38,225 bases of DNA, from the NCBI GenBank assembly GCA_026984835.1, contig JALSRI010000179.1:1-38225 (forward strand), in the 5' to 3' direction. This DNA comes from Thiohalobacter sp. GTDB lineage: Bacteria; Pseudomonadota; Gammaproteobacteria; DSM-19610. This document shows, piece after piece, positions 9,457 to 17,526 of the stretch. The notes below the pieces were generated by a model. That model ran no database searches and was not told where the DNA came from. It saw only the letters and a list, made by a program, of their open reading frames with translations. How positions within the stretch are numbered: position 1 is the stretch's first letter; every line of letters starts with the position of its first letter. The translations under genes were made by a program, and so were the position numbers.

Positions 9457-10277
9457 GCCGCATCGAGGCCCGTTTCGCCGGCTTGCGTGGCGCCGGGCGC
9501 ACGGCGTTGATCCCCTACGTGACCGCCGGGGATCCCGAGCCGTCGGTCACCGTGCCTCTGCTGCACGCCCTGGTCGAGGCCGGCGCCGACCTGCTGGAGA
9601 TCGGTGTGCCGTTCTCCGACCCCATGGCCGACGGCCCGGTCATCCAGGCCGCCTGCGAACGGGCGCTGAAGCACCACGTCAGCCTGCACGGGGTACTGGA
9701 CATGGTGCGCGAGTTCCGCCGCCGGGACGCCGACACGCCGATCGTGCTGATGGGTTACCTCAACCCGGTGGAGGTGATGGGCTATGAAGACTTCGCCGTT
9801 GCTGCCGAAGAAGCCGGCGTGGACGGTGTGCTGACAGTGGACCTGCCGCCGGAGGAGGCCGGGGAGCTGGTCGGTGCCCTCAAGGCGCACGGCATCGACC
9901 CCATCTTCCTGGCCGCGCCCACCAGCGACGCGGCGCGCATCGAAACAATGGACGCCCTGGGCGGCGGTTTCCTCTACTACGTCTCCTTCAAGGGCGTCAC
10001 CGGCGCCAACCGGCTGGATGTACAGGCGGTAGCGGACAAGCTGGCGGAGATACGCGGCCACACCCGCCTGCCGGTGGGCGTGGGCTTCGGCATCCACGAC
10101 CCGGAATCGGCCGCCCGGGTGGCGGCCGTGGCCGACGCCGTGGTGGTCGGCAGCGCCCTGGTGAAACGCATCGCGGAACTGGCCGATGCGCCGCAGCGCA
10201 TCCCGGCCGAGGCCCCGGCTGTCATCGCCGCCATGCGCGCGGCCATGGACGAGCCCTTCTCGGCCGCCTCTGCATGA
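9453..10277 (+). CDS. trpA: Tryptophan synthase alpha chain
   Basis: The 274-residue TIM-barrel subunit cleaves indole-3-glycerol phosphate and channels indole to TrpB. The catalytic residues are visible as Glu49 in [11 protein letters not shown] and Asp60 in MADGPVIQ, at the same positions as in the enteric enzyme. The ATG at 9453 overlaps the trpB stop as ATGA. The reading frame is open far upstream through trpB, but homologues start at MSRIxxRFxxL. The gene is followed by 220 bp of palindromic elements before accD. Confidence 0.97.
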
Positions 10278-10286
10278 TTACCCGTA

Positions 10287-10314
10287 GGGTGGGGTGAGCA
10301 CAGCGAATCCCGCC
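10287..10314. repeat. REP-like palindrome, copy A (GGGTGG...CCCGCC)
   Basis: GGGTGGGGTGAGCACAGCGA plus ATCCCGCC is a short imperfect palindrome with an AGC-centred core. It matches 24 of 28 bases with the sequence at 11393-11420. The form GTAGGGTGG...CCACC recurs as a dispersed repeat in many bacterial genomes (recalled, not searched). Confidence 0.7.
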
Positions 10315-10336
10315 GGGCGGACTCTGGAGAACATGA

Positions 10337-10445
10337 GATAGCCACGGAAAACACGGAAAGCACGGACAAAGGCTTCAGCCGGGCGCGCTGCGCGCGCCCG
10401 CAGAGTAAAGCCAGGTCCGTGTTTTCCGTGCTTTCGGTGGCTATC
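10337..10445. repeat. Palindromic intergenic element, copy 3 (CACGGAAAACACGG-type arms)
   Basis: The arms at 10337-10367 (GATAGCCACGGAAAACACGG...) and 10415-10445 are 31-bp inverted complements matching at 28 positions. The centre at 10378-10401 is a GC hairpin, GCCGGGCGCGCTGCGCGCGC. On the minus strand it contains the same CGCGCAGCG core as the elements at 116-228 and 2032-2159, although the arms differ in sequence. It occupies most of the trpA-accD spacer. Confidence 0.85.
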
Positions 10446-10498
10446 CTGACAAAACCAACAGCCGCGGCCCGTGCCGCCAGGACAATCAGGAAACCGAC

Positions 10499-11359
10499 AT
10501 GAGCTGGTTCGAGAAACTGATGCCGTCGCGCATCCGCACCGAGGGCAAGGGCAAACGCAACGTCCCCGAGGGGCTGTGGTCGAAATGCAGCGGCTGCGAC
10601 GCCGTGCTGTACCGCGCCGAGCTGGAGCGCAACCTGGACGTCTGTCCCAAGTGCGGCTACCACATGCGCATCGGCGCGCGGCGGCGCCTGGACGTGTTCC
10701 TGGACGAGGAGCCGCGCGAGGAGATCGGCACCGGCCTGGAACCCTCCGACCCGCTCAGGTTCAAGGACAGCAAGAAGTACCGCGACCGCATCACCCAGGC
10801 GCAGAAGGCTACCGGCGAGAAAGATGCGCTGGTGGTGATGCGCGGTCAGGTGGAAGGCCTGCCGTTGGTGGCGGCCGCCTTCGAATTCGGCTACATGGGC
10901 GGCTCCATGGGTTCGGTGGTCGGCGAGCGCTTCGTGCGCGCTGTCAACGCCAGCATCGACCACAACATCCCGCTGGTGTGCTTCTCCGCCAGCGGTGGGG
11001 CGCGCATGCAGGAGGCGCTGTTGTCGCTGATGCAGATGGCCAAGACCAGCGCCGCGCTGGCGCGCCTGTCGGCGGCCGGCATCCCCTATGTCTCGGTGCT
11101 CACCGACCCGACCATGGGCGGCGTGTCGGCCAGCCTGGCCATGCTCGGCGACGTCAACATCGGCGAGCCCAGGGCGCTGATCGGTTTCGCCGGCCCGCGG
11201 GTGATCGAACAGACGGTGCGCGAGACGCTGCCGGAAGGCTTCCAGCGCAGCGAGTTCCTGCTGGAACACGGCGCCCTGGATCTCATCGTCGACCGCCGCG
11301 AAATGCGCGAACGCGTCGCCTCCCTGCTGGGCATCCTGACCCGTCGCCCGGCGGCCTGA
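10499..11359 (+). CDS. accD: Acetyl-CoA carboxylase, carboxyltransferase beta subunit
   Basis: The 286-residue protein, with AccA, transfers the carboxyl group from biotin to acetyl-CoA to make malonyl-CoA, the committed step of fatty acid synthesis. The N-terminal zinc ribbon has Cys30, Cys33, Cys49 and Cys52. The crotonase-fold body carries [21 protein letters not shown] and PTMGGVSAS, both typical of AccD. The start MSWFEKLMP is the usual one. It sits between two REP-like palindromes and just before folC, as in other gammaproteobacteria. Confidence 0.97.
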   Translation: MSWFEKLMPSRIRTEGKGKRNVPEGLWSKCSGCDAVLYRAELERNLDVCPKCGYHMRIGARRRLDVFLDEEPREEIGTGLEPSDPLRFKDSKKYRDRITQAQKATGEKDALVVMRGQVEGLPLVAAAFEFGYMGGSMGSVVGERFVRAVNASIDHNIPLVCFSASGGARMQEALLSLMQMAKTSAALARLSAAGIPYVSVLTDPTMGGVSASLAMLGDVNIGEPRALIGFAGPRVIEQTVRETLPEGFQRSEFLLEHGALDLIVDRREMRERVASLLGILTRRPAA

Positions 11360-11392
11360 ACATGCACACGAGCCTTCCATCGGCCACCTGCA

Positions 11393-11420
11393 GGGTGGAG
11401 TGAGCAGAGCGAACCCCACC
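11393..11420. repeat. REP-like palindrome, copy B
   Basis: GGGTGGAGTGAGCAGAGCGA plus ACCCCACC matches copy A (10287-10314) in the same orientation with four substitutions. It lies in the 87-bp accD-folC spacer, so the two copies flank accD. Confidence 0.7.
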
Positions 11421-11446
11421 CGCTGTGGTGAGAGGCGTTCGCTTCC

Positions 11447-12754
11447 ATGAACGGCGTGCGTTTCGACAATGTCCACGACTGGCTGGCCTGGCAGGAGACG
11501 CTGCATCCGGCCGCCATCGACCTGGGGCTGGATCGCGTGCAACGGGCGCACGAACGCCTCGGCGGACGGCGGCCCGCGCCGGTGGTCGTCACAGTGGCCG
11601 GCACCAACGGCAAGGGGTCCAGCGTCGCCTTCCTGGAAGCCATGCTGGGGGCGGCCGGCTATCGCACCGGTGCCTACACCTCGCCACACCTGCTGCGCTA
11701 CAACGAACGCATACGGGTCGATGGCGAGCCGGTGCCGGACACGGCGTTGTGCGCCGCTTTCGCGCGCATCGACGCGGCCCGCGGTGCCGATTCCCTGACC
11801 TATTTCGAATTCGGCACCCTGGCGGCGCTGGAGCTGTTCGCGGACGCCGGGCTGGACGTGGCGCTGCTGGAGGTCGGGCTGGGCGGCCGGCTGGATGCGG
11901 TCAACCTCGTCGACCCCGACGTGGCGCTGGTGACGCGCATCGGCCTGGACCACACCGAATGGCTGGGGTCCGACCGCGAGGCCATCGGCGTCGAGAAAGC
12001 GGGCATCTTTCGCGCCGGCCGGCCGGCGGTGTGTTCCGATCCCGCGCCGCCGGCGGCGCTGCCGGCGCGCGCCCGGGCGCTGGGCGCGCCCTGGCATGCC
12101 CTCGGCGAGCAGTTCGGGCACCGGTTGGCCGGTGACGGCAGCAGCTGGAGCTGGTGCGCCGGGCAGGCCCGCCACGAGGACCTGCCACTGCCGGCGCTGG
12201 CCGGGCGCCACCAGCTCGACAACGCCAGCGGCGCCCTGATGGTGCTCGAATGCCTGCGCGGCCGCCTGCCGGTGCCGCGGCACGCCCTGGTGGCCGGCCT
12301 GCGCGAGGCGCGGCCCGCCGGGCGCTTCCAGCGCCTCGCCGGGGCAGTGGAACAGGTGCTGGACGTGGCCCATAATGCGCTGGGCGCCGAGACGCTGGCC
12401 GCGGCCCTGGCAGAGCGGCCGGTGGCGGGGCGTACCCTGGCGGTACTGGGCATGCTGGCGGACAAGGACTGTGCGGCTTTCGTCGCCGCCTTGCGCGGCC
12501 AGGTGGATGCCTGGTGGGCGGTCGGTCTGGCCGATGCCCGGGCGGCGGCGGCAGACGACTTGTGCGCCTGCATACGACGGGCTGCGCCGGCGGCTGGCTG
12601 CGAGGTCTGTGGGGACGTGCGTGCCGCCCACGCCGGCCTGTGCGCCGAAGCCCGGGCGGGCGACCGCATCCTCGTCTGCGGTTCGTTCCACACCGTTGCC
12701 GAGTGGCTGGCGGCGGCCCCATCCGAGACTGATGGAGTGACATGGACTATCTGA
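11447..12754 (+). CDS. folC: Dihydrofolate synthase / folylpolyglutamate synthase
   Basis: The 435-residue Mur-ligase-family enzyme joins glutamate to dihydropteroate and extends the polyglutamate tail of folates. The ATP loop is GTNGKGS (residues 52-58), followed by TSPHLLRYNERIRVDG, FEFGTLAAL, EVGLGGRLDAVN and GLDHTEWLG, all Mur-ligase/FolC landmarks. The ATG follows GAGAGG. Its end overlaps the next gene by 13 bp, a sign of an operon with dedD. Confidence 0.96.
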   Translation: MNGVRFDNVHDWLAWQETLHPAAIDLGLDRVQRAHERLGGRRPAPVVVTVAGTNGKGSSVAFLEAMLGAAGYRTGAYTSPHLLRYNERIRVDGEPVPDTALCAAFARIDAARGADSLTYFEFGTLAALELFADAGLDVALLEVGLGGRLDAVNLVDPDVALVTRIGLDHTEWLGSDREAIGVEKAGIFRAGRPAVCSDPAPPAALPARARALGAPWHALGEQFGHRLAGDGSSWSWCAGQARHEDLPLPALAGRHQLDNASGALMVLECLRGRLPVPRHALVAGLREARPAGRFQRLAGAVEQVLDVAHNALGAETLAAALAERPVAGRTLAVLGMLADKDCAAFVAALRGQVDAWWAVGLADARAAAADDLCACIRRAAPAAGCEVCGDVRAAHAGLCAEARAGDRILVCGSFHTVAEWLAAAPSETDGVTWTI

Positions 12755-13347
12755 TCAAGCAGCGCCTGGTGGGCGCAATCGTGCTGGTGGCGCTGGGGGT
12801 GATCTTCATTCCCATGCTGCTGGAAGGGCCAGAGCAGCCGGTGGTGCCGCCGGTGTCGGAGATGCCGGAACCGGAATCGCTGCCGCCGGTGAGCCAGTTG
12901 CACGAGTTTCCGCCGCCCGCCGAGGTCCCCGCCCGGCCGCCGGTGGCGGTACTTGGGCCGGAGGCGGAGCAGGAACAGCAGCAGGATGCCGCGCCGGCTC
13001 CTGAAAAGCGGGCCACGTCCAGGCCGGCGGGCGAACCGGCGCCGGCGCCGAAACCGCAGGCGGAGCCGGGCCCGGCGGGCAGGGAAGAGGGCAGCCCGTC
13101 GCGCAAGTTGCCGCAGGCCTGGGTGGTGCAAGTCGGCAGCTTCTCGCGCCGGGACAACGCGCTGGCGCTGCGCGACCGCTTGCGCAAGGCGGGTTTCGCC
13201 ACCCAGGTGGAGCAAGTGACGCTGGCCAAGGGAACCACCTACCGCGTGCGGGTCGGGCCCTACCCGCAGCGCCGGGAGGCGGACAAGGCGCAGGCGAAGC
13301 TGAAGAAGAAATTCGTCGAGTCGGCACGCGTGCTGGCATACCCCTGA
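12742..13347 (+). CDS. dedD: SPOR-domain cell-division protein (DedD-like)
   Basis: The 201-residue protein has one N-terminal membrane anchor (about residues 9-27, VGAIVLVALGVIFIPMLL), a long Pro/Glu/Ala-rich periplasmic linker (about 30-120) and a C-terminal SPOR domain (about 123-199, AWVVQVGSFSRRDNALALRD). SPOR domains bind denuded septal peptidoglycan, and DedD takes part in division. The position between folC and cvpA-purF is the conserved place of dedD. The ATG lies inside the end of folC. Confidence 0.92.
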   Translation: MDYLIKQRLVGAIVLVALGVIFIPMLLEGPEQPVVPPVSEMPEPESLPPVSQLHEFPPPAEVPARPPVAVLGPEAEQEQQQDAAPAPEKRATSRPAGEPAPAPKPQAEPGPAGREEGSPSRKLPQAWVVQVGSFSRRDNALALRDRLRKAGFATQVEQVTLAKGTTYRVRVGPYPQRREADKAQAKLKKKFVESARVLAYP

Positions 13348-13357
13348 ACGGGTTCTC

Positions 13358-13366
13358 TGTTAAAAT
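13358..13366 (+). promoter_or_regulatory. Candidate extended -10 promoter for cvpA-purF
   Basis: TG-T-TAAAAT forms an extended -10 box 11 bp after the dedD stop. The predicted transcription start, 7 bp downstream, falls on the ATG at 13373. There is no clear -35. Confidence 0.45.
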
Positions 13367-13372
13367 ACCTCC

Positions 13373-13426
13373 ATGCGTAACGACGATGGTTGGTGGTACC
13401 GGGCGGCAGGTGGACGGCCCGGATGA
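13373..13426 (+). CDS. Possible 17-codon upstream ORF coupled to cvpA
   Basis: The short frame encodes MRNDDGWWYRAAGGRPG. Its stop TGA (13424-13426) overlaps the cvpA start (ATG 13423-13425), the usual geometry of translational coupling. There is no Shine-Dalgarno sequence before its ATG. The ATG instead coincides with the start site predicted from the extended -10 box, so it could be a leaderless mRNA. It may be chance in a short frame; conservation in relatives is unknown. Confidence 0.3.
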   Translation: MRNDDGWWYRAAGGRPG

Positions 13427-13911
13427 TCTGGGTCGACTGGTTCCTGCTGGCCATCATCACGGTGTCGGCGCTGCTGAGCCTGTGGCGCGGTTTCGTCCGC
13501 GAGGCGCTGTCGCTGGCCGGCTGGGTGGTCGCCCTGTGGGTGGCGATGCTGTTCTTCCACGATTTCGGCAACTGGCTGGCCGACTGGATCAGCTCGCCGA
13601 CCATTCGCAACGTGGTGGCGTTCACCTTGCTGTTCGCGGCGGTGGTGCTGCTGGCGGGCGTGGTCAACTACCTGGCCGGGCAGCTCATCGACAAGACCGG
13701 CCTGACGGGCACCGACCGGGCCCTGGGCATCGTGTTCGGGGTCGCGCGCGGCATCGTGATCGTCGCCATCCTGGTGCTGCTGGCCGGGCTCACGCCGCTG
13801 CCGCAGGAGACCTGGTGGCGCGAGTCGCTGCTGCTGGTGCAGTTCCAGGACATGGCCCTGTGGCTGAGGAGTTTCCTTCCGGCGGACATCGCCGACAACA
13901 TTCGCTATTAG
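13423..13911 (+). CDS. cvpA: CvpA family membrane protein (colicin V production)
   Basis: The 162-residue inner-membrane protein has four membrane segments. It starts MIWVDWFLLAIITVSALLSL followed by WRGFVREALSL, matching the conserved CvpA N-terminus (WIDY...SLxRGFVREALSL). In Escherichia coli it was found through colicin V export; its core role is unclear. The ATG at 13423 was chosen from this match, with AGGTGG 9 bp upstream. An in-frame ATG at 13390 would add 11 residues. purF starts 14 bp after its stop, the conserved cvpA-purF pair. Confidence 0.94.
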   Translation: MIWVDWFLLAIITVSALLSLWRGFVREALSLAGWVVALWVAMLFFHDFGNWLADWISSPTIRNVVAFTLLFAAVVLLAGVVNYLAGQLIDKTGLTGTDRALGIVFGVARGIVIVAILVLLAGLTPLPQETWWRESLLLVQFQDMALWLRSFLPADIADNIRY

Positions 13912-13925
13912 GGCAGGGGTAGAGC

Positions 13926-15437
13926 ATGTGCGGCATTGTTGGCATCGTGGCACACGATGCGGTTAACCAGTCCATCTACGACGCGCTGACCATCCTGCAG
14001 CACCGCGGCCAGGACGCGGCCGGCATCATGACCTGCGACGGCAAGCAGCTCTACCTGCGCAAGAGCAACGGCCTGGTGCGTGATGTCTTCCACACCCGCC
14101 ATATGCTGCGCCTGCGCGGCAGCATGGGCATAGGCCACGTGCGCTACCCGACCGCCGGCTGCGAGAGTTCCGCCGAGGCCCAGCCGTTCTTCGTCAACTC
14201 GCCCTACGGCATCTCGCTGGCCCACAACGGCAATCTCATCAACGCCGGGGAACTGAAGGACGCCCTGTACCGCGAGGACCTGCGACACATCAACACCGAT
14301 TCCGACTCCGAGGTGCTGCTCAACGTGTTCGCGCACGAGCTGCAGCAGCGCGGCAAGCTCGCCGTCGGAGACGAGGACGTGTTCGCCGCCGTCGCCGGCG
14401 TGCATCGCCGCTGCCGGGGCGCCTACGCGGCGGTGGCCATGATCACCGGCTACGGGGTGGTGGGTTTCCGCGACCCCTACGGCATCCGCCCGCTGGTCTA
14501 TGGCAAGCGCGAGACGCCGCGGGGCACCGATTACATGGTGGCCTCCGAGAGCGTGGCGCTCGATGCCCTGGGCTACGAACTCATCGACGACGTGCGTCCC
14601 GGCGAGGTCGTGTTCATCTCCCAGGACGGCCGCCTGGTGACGCGCCAGTGCGCGGACCGGCCCGAGTATGCGCCCTGCATATTCGAACACGTCTACCTGG
14701 CGCGGCCGGATTCCATCATCGATGACATCTCGGTCTACAAGGCGCGGCTGCGCATGGGCGAGCACCTGGCCGGGAAGATTCGCCGTGAGCGGCCCGAGCA
14801 CGGTATCGACGTCGTCATCCCCATTCCCGATACCAGCCGTACGGCAGCCCTGCAGGTGGCCAACGCGCTGGGCGTCAAGTACCGCGAAGGCTTCATCAAG
14901 AACCGCTACATCGGCCGCACCTTCATCATGCCCGGCCAGCAGCAGCGCAAGAAATCGGTGCGCCAGAAGCTCAACCCCATCGAGCTGGAGTTCAAGGGCA
15001 AGACCGTGCTGCTGGTCGACGACTCCATCGTCCGCGGCACCACCTCGCAGCAGATCATCCAGATGGCGCGCGACGCCGGCGCTGCGCAGGTGTATTTCGC
15101 TTCCGCCGCGCCGCCGGTGCGCTACCCCAACGTCTACGGCATCGACATGCCGACCAAGGACGAACTGATCGCTCACGGCCGCAGCGTGGAGGAGGTGGCC
15201 GCCGCCATCGGCGCCGACTGGCTGGTGTACCAGGACCTGGACGATCTGGTGGACTCGGTGCGCCGCGGCAACCCGGATATCGCACGCTTCGACTGCTCGG
15301 TGTTCACCGGCGAGTACATCACCGGCGGCGTCAGCGACGACTACCTGGATCACCTGGAAGCGCTGCGCAACGATTCCGCCAAGGATGTGCGCCGCAACGC
15401 CGAACAGGAAGTGATCGAGCTGCACAACAATGCTTGA
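13926..15437 (+). CDS. purF: Amidophosphoribosyltransferase
   Basis: The 503-residue enzyme makes phosphoribosylamine from PRPP and glutamine, the first step of purine synthesis. The N-terminal nucleophile is Cys2 in MCGIVGIV, exposed after removal of Met1, with no propeptide. The glutaminase domain shows GHVRYPTAG and HNGNLINA. The PRPP-binding loop is [14 protein letters not shown]. The last codons overlap a consensus -35 box that serves the metZ leader. Confidence 0.97.
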   Translation: MCGIVGIVAHDAVNQSIYDALTILQHRGQDAAGIMTCDGKQLYLRKSNGLVRDVFHTRHMLRLRGSMGIGHVRYPTAGCESSAEAQPFFVNSPYGISLAHNGNLINAGELKDALYREDLRHINTDSDSEVLLNVFAHELQQRGKLAVGDEDVFAAVAGVHRRCRGAYAAVAMITGYGVVGFRDPYGIRPLVYGKRETPRGTDYMVASESVALDALGYELIDDVRPGEVVFISQDGRLVTRQCADRPEYAPCIFEHVYLARPDSIIDDISVYKARLRMGEHLAGKIRRERPEHGIDVVIPIPDTSRTAALQVANALGVKYREGFIKNRYIGRTFIMPGQQQRKKSVRQKLNPIELEFKGKTVLLVDDSIVRGTTSQQIIQMARDAGAAQVYFASAAPPVRYPNVYGIDMPTKDELIAHGRSVEEVAAAIGADWLVYQDLDDLVDSVRRGNPDIARFDCSVFTGEYITGGVSDDYLDHLEALRNDSAKDVRRNAEQEVIELHNNA

Positions 15438-15462
15438 CAGCCCGAACCGGCGCGCCTAACCT
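15434..15462 (+). promoter_or_regulatory. Promoter of the metZ leader
   Basis: A perfect TTGACA (15434-15439) overlaps the purF stop codon. It is spaced 17 bp from TAACCT (15457-15462), which keeps the key T, A and final T of a -10 box. The predicted start near 15469 lies immediately before the riboswitch aptamer, which supports the call. Confidence 0.65.
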
Positions 15463-15470
15463 GAAATCGT

Positions 15471-15526
15471 TACATGCGCCGATTTGATCTCAGCTTGCGG
15501 GCGCACAACAAATCCGGCTAAAGCGA
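15471..15526 (+). ncRNA. SAM-II riboswitch aptamer upstream of metZ
   Basis: The stem TGCGCC (15475-15480) pairs perfectly with GGCGCA (15500-15505). The loop starts with GATTTG (15481-15486), which can form the pseudoknot with CAAATC (15509-15514). The loop also holds CTTGC (15494-15498), and the 3' tail has GGCTAAAGCG (15516-15525). The order GATTTG, CTTGC, ACAAAT, GCTAAAG matches the SAM-II (SAM_alpha) consensus as I remember it. The downstream gene is metZ, a typical SAM-II target, so SAM should repress it. Confidence 0.88.
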
Positions 15527-15532
15527 TGGCGC

Positions 15533-15567
15533 AACCTGCTTTCGTTCAGCCGATGGCGGGTTTTTTT
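15533..15567 (+). terminator. Riboswitch-linked intrinsic terminator before metZ
   Basis: AACCTGC (15533-15539) pairs with GCGGGTT (15556-15562) with one G-U pair, followed by further T residues to 15567. A competing hairpin pairs CGGCT+AAAGC (15515-15524) with GCTTT (15538-15542) and AGCCG (15548-15552). That hairpin uses the SAM-binding tail and part of the terminator stem. It looks like an attenuator rather than the purF end alone. Confidence 0.7.
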
Positions 15568-15623
15568 GTGCCCGCTCGCAAATGACAGCGGACCCCCTCC
15601 AATAAGAGCCACAGGAGCGCCCC

Positions 15624-16802
15624 ATGAGCGACGATCACCCCGGCTTCGATACCCGTGCCGTGCGCGCCGGCCAGCACCGCACCGCGGAGCAGGAGCACAG
15701 CGAACCCATCTTCCCGACCTCGAGCTACGTGTTTGGCAGCGCCGCCGAGGCCGCCGCGCGTTTCTCCGGCGAACAGCCCGGCAACATCTATTCCCGCTTC
15801 ACCAACCCGACGGTGCGCACCTTCGAGGAACGGCTGGCGTCCCTGGAAGGCGGCGAGCGCTGCGTGGCCACGGCCTCCGGCATGGCAGCCATCTACGCCA
15901 CCTGCGCCGGGCTGCTGGCGGGCGGCGACCACATCGTTTCGTCGCGCAGCATCTTCGGCAGCACGACGTTGCTGTTCACCAACTTCCTCGGCAAGTTCGG
16001 CATCGGTACCAGCTTCGTCCCCCAGAACGACCTGGCGGCCTGGGAAGCCTCTATCCGTCCGCAGACGCGGCTGCTGTTCCTGGAGACACCGTCCAATCCC
16101 CTGACCGAGGTCGCCGACATACGGGCGCTGGCGGAGCTGGCCCACCGCCACGACTGCCTGCTGGTGGTCGACAACTGTTTCTGCACCCCGGCGCTGCAGC
16201 AGCCGCTGGCCCTGGGTGCGGACATCGTGGTGCATTCCGCCACCAAGTACATCGACGGCCAGGGCCGTTGCGTGGGCGGCGCGGTGGTCGGCGACGCCGG
16301 GCGGGTCGGCCAGGAGATATACGGCTTCCTGCGCACCTGCGGTCCCACCATGAGCCCGTTCAACGCCTGGGTATTCCTGAAAGGACTGGAGACGCTGTCA
16401 CTGCGCATGCGGGCGCATTCCGCCTCGGCCGCCGCGCTGGCGCGCTGGCTGCGCGAGCAGCCGGGCGTGCAGCGGGTGTACTATCCGGGGCTGGAGGACC
16501 ACCCACAGCACGAGCTGGCGAGCCGCCAGCAGTCGGACTACGGCGGCATCCTGTCGTTCGAGCTGGCGGGCGGGCGCGAGGCCGCCTGGCGACTGATCGA
16601 CGCCACCCGGGTGTGTTCCATCACCGCCAACCTGGGAGACGCCAAGACCACCATCACTCATCCCGCAACCACTACCCACGGCCGCCTGACGCCGGAACAG
16701 CGGGCCGAGGCGGGCATCGCCGACGGGCTGGTGCGGGTGGCGGTGGGCCTGGAAGACGTCGACGATCTGCGCGCCGACCTGGCGCGCGGCCTGGACGCCT
16801 GA
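15624..16802 (+). CDS. metZ: O-succinylhomoserine sulfhydrylase
   Basis: The 392-residue PLP enzyme of the Cys/Met metabolism family makes homocysteine directly from O-succinylhomoserine and sulfide. The PLP lysine is Lys208 in HSATKYIDGQGR. Other family marks are YSRFTNPTV, ATASGMAAI, ETPSNPL and VDNCFCTP. The motif KYIDGQGR with VGGAVVG points to MetZ rather than MetB or MetC. AGGAG (15613-15617) lies 6 bp before the ATG. purF-metZ adjacency is conserved in gammaproteobacteria. Control by the SAM-II leader is inferred. Confidence 0.94.
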   Translation: MSDDHPGFDTRAVRAGQHRTAEQEHSEPIFPTSSYVFGSAAEAAARFSGEQPGNIYSRFTNPTVRTFEERLASLEGGERCVATASGMAAIYATCAGLLAGGDHIVSSRSIFGSTTLLFTNFLGKFGIGTSFVPQNDLAAWEASIRPQTRLLFLETPSNPLTEVADIRALAELAHRHDCLLVVDNCFCTPALQQPLALGADIVVHSATKYIDGQGRCVGGAVVGDAGRVGQEIYGFLRTCGPTMSPFNAWVFLKGLETLSLRMRAHSASAAALARWLREQPGVQRVYYPGLEDHPQHELASRQQSDYGGILSFELAGGREAAWRLIDATRVCSITANLGDAKTTITHPATTTHGRLTPEQRAEAGIADGLVRVAVGLEDVDDLRADLARGLDA

Positions 16803-16818
16803 AACAGGAGAGATCGAC

Positions 16819-17526
16819 ATGAAGCAATTTCTGACAGTCCTGCTGGCCGTATTGCCGCTGACCGCCATGCCGGCGGGTAGGGCGCAGCAGACAGCCACCT
16901 ACGACCGCATAAGTTTCCAGATGGACCGGGACCGCGAGGTCGCCAACGACCACGCCGAGGCGGTGCTCAGCGTCACCGACGAGGACCGCAATCCGACAGC
17001 CCTGGCCGGGCGCATCAACACGGCCATGCGCTGGGCGCTGGATACGGCGCTGGCGGAGAAAAAGGTGAAAGTGCAGTCCGGCAGCTACCGTACCTACCCG
17101 GTCTACGACGACAAGAAGATCGTGCGCTGGCGCGGCCGCCAGGACCTGGTGCTGGAGAGCGGCGACGTCGACGCCCTGAGCCGGCTGGTGGGCCGGCTGC
17201 AGACACGCCTGCAGATGCAGTCGCTGCGCTTCTCCGTGGCGCCGGACACGCGTCGCAAGGTGGAAGATGGCCTCATCGAACAGGTACTGGCCGCCTTCCA
17301 GGCGCGCGCCGCGCGTATCGCTACGGCGCTCGGCGCCAGCGGCTATCGCATCGTGCGCATCGATCTCGGTACCACCGGGCGTCCGCCCGTGCTGCCGGTG
17401 CGCATGGAGAGTGCGAGGCGACTGAGCGCCGCCGACGTGCCGCCGCCGGCCATGGAGAGCGGCACCAGCCGCATCGGCATGCAGTTGTCCGGCACCATCG
17501 AACTGCGCCGCAAGCGCGCTCAGTGA
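16819..17526 (+). CDS. SIMPL-domain (DUF541) periplasmic protein
   Basis: The 235-residue protein has a signal peptide (about residues 1-22, MKQFLTVLLAVLPLTAMPAG) and a SIMPL/DUF541 fold: an N-terminal part with INTAMRWALDTALAEKKVKV and SYRTYPVYDDKK, and a C-terminal beta-rich part ending in a typical strand (MQLSGTIELR). Members are periplasmic or surface proteins of poorly defined role. The best known relatives affect stress tolerance. AGGAG lies 9 bp before the ATG, 16 bp after metZ, so it probably shares the metZ transcript. Its last 7 bp overlap the convergent minus-strand gene. Confidence 0.78.
   Translation: MKQFLTVLLAVLPLTAMPAGRAQQTATYDRISFQMDRDREVANDHAEAVLSVTDEDRNPTALAGRINTAMRWALDTALAEKKVKVQSGSYRTYPVYDDKKIVRWRGRQDLVLESGDVDALSRLVGRLQTRLQMQSLRFSVAPDTRRKVEDGLIEQVLAAFQARAARIATALGASGYRIVRIDLGTTGRPPVLPVRMESARRLSAADVPPPAMESGTSRIGMQLSGTIELRRKRAQ

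Noticed and set aside
9977-12691. 904-codon open frame on the minus strand
   Set aside because: It runs antisense through trpA, accD and folC and through palindromic repeats. Its composition is the mirror of the GC-biased plus-strand codons and shows no family signature.
15551-15575. Stem GCGGG/CCCGC around the T-run after the metZ terminator
   Set aside because: The loop would consist of the T-run itself. The pairing AACCTGC/GCGGGTT explains the T-run better.
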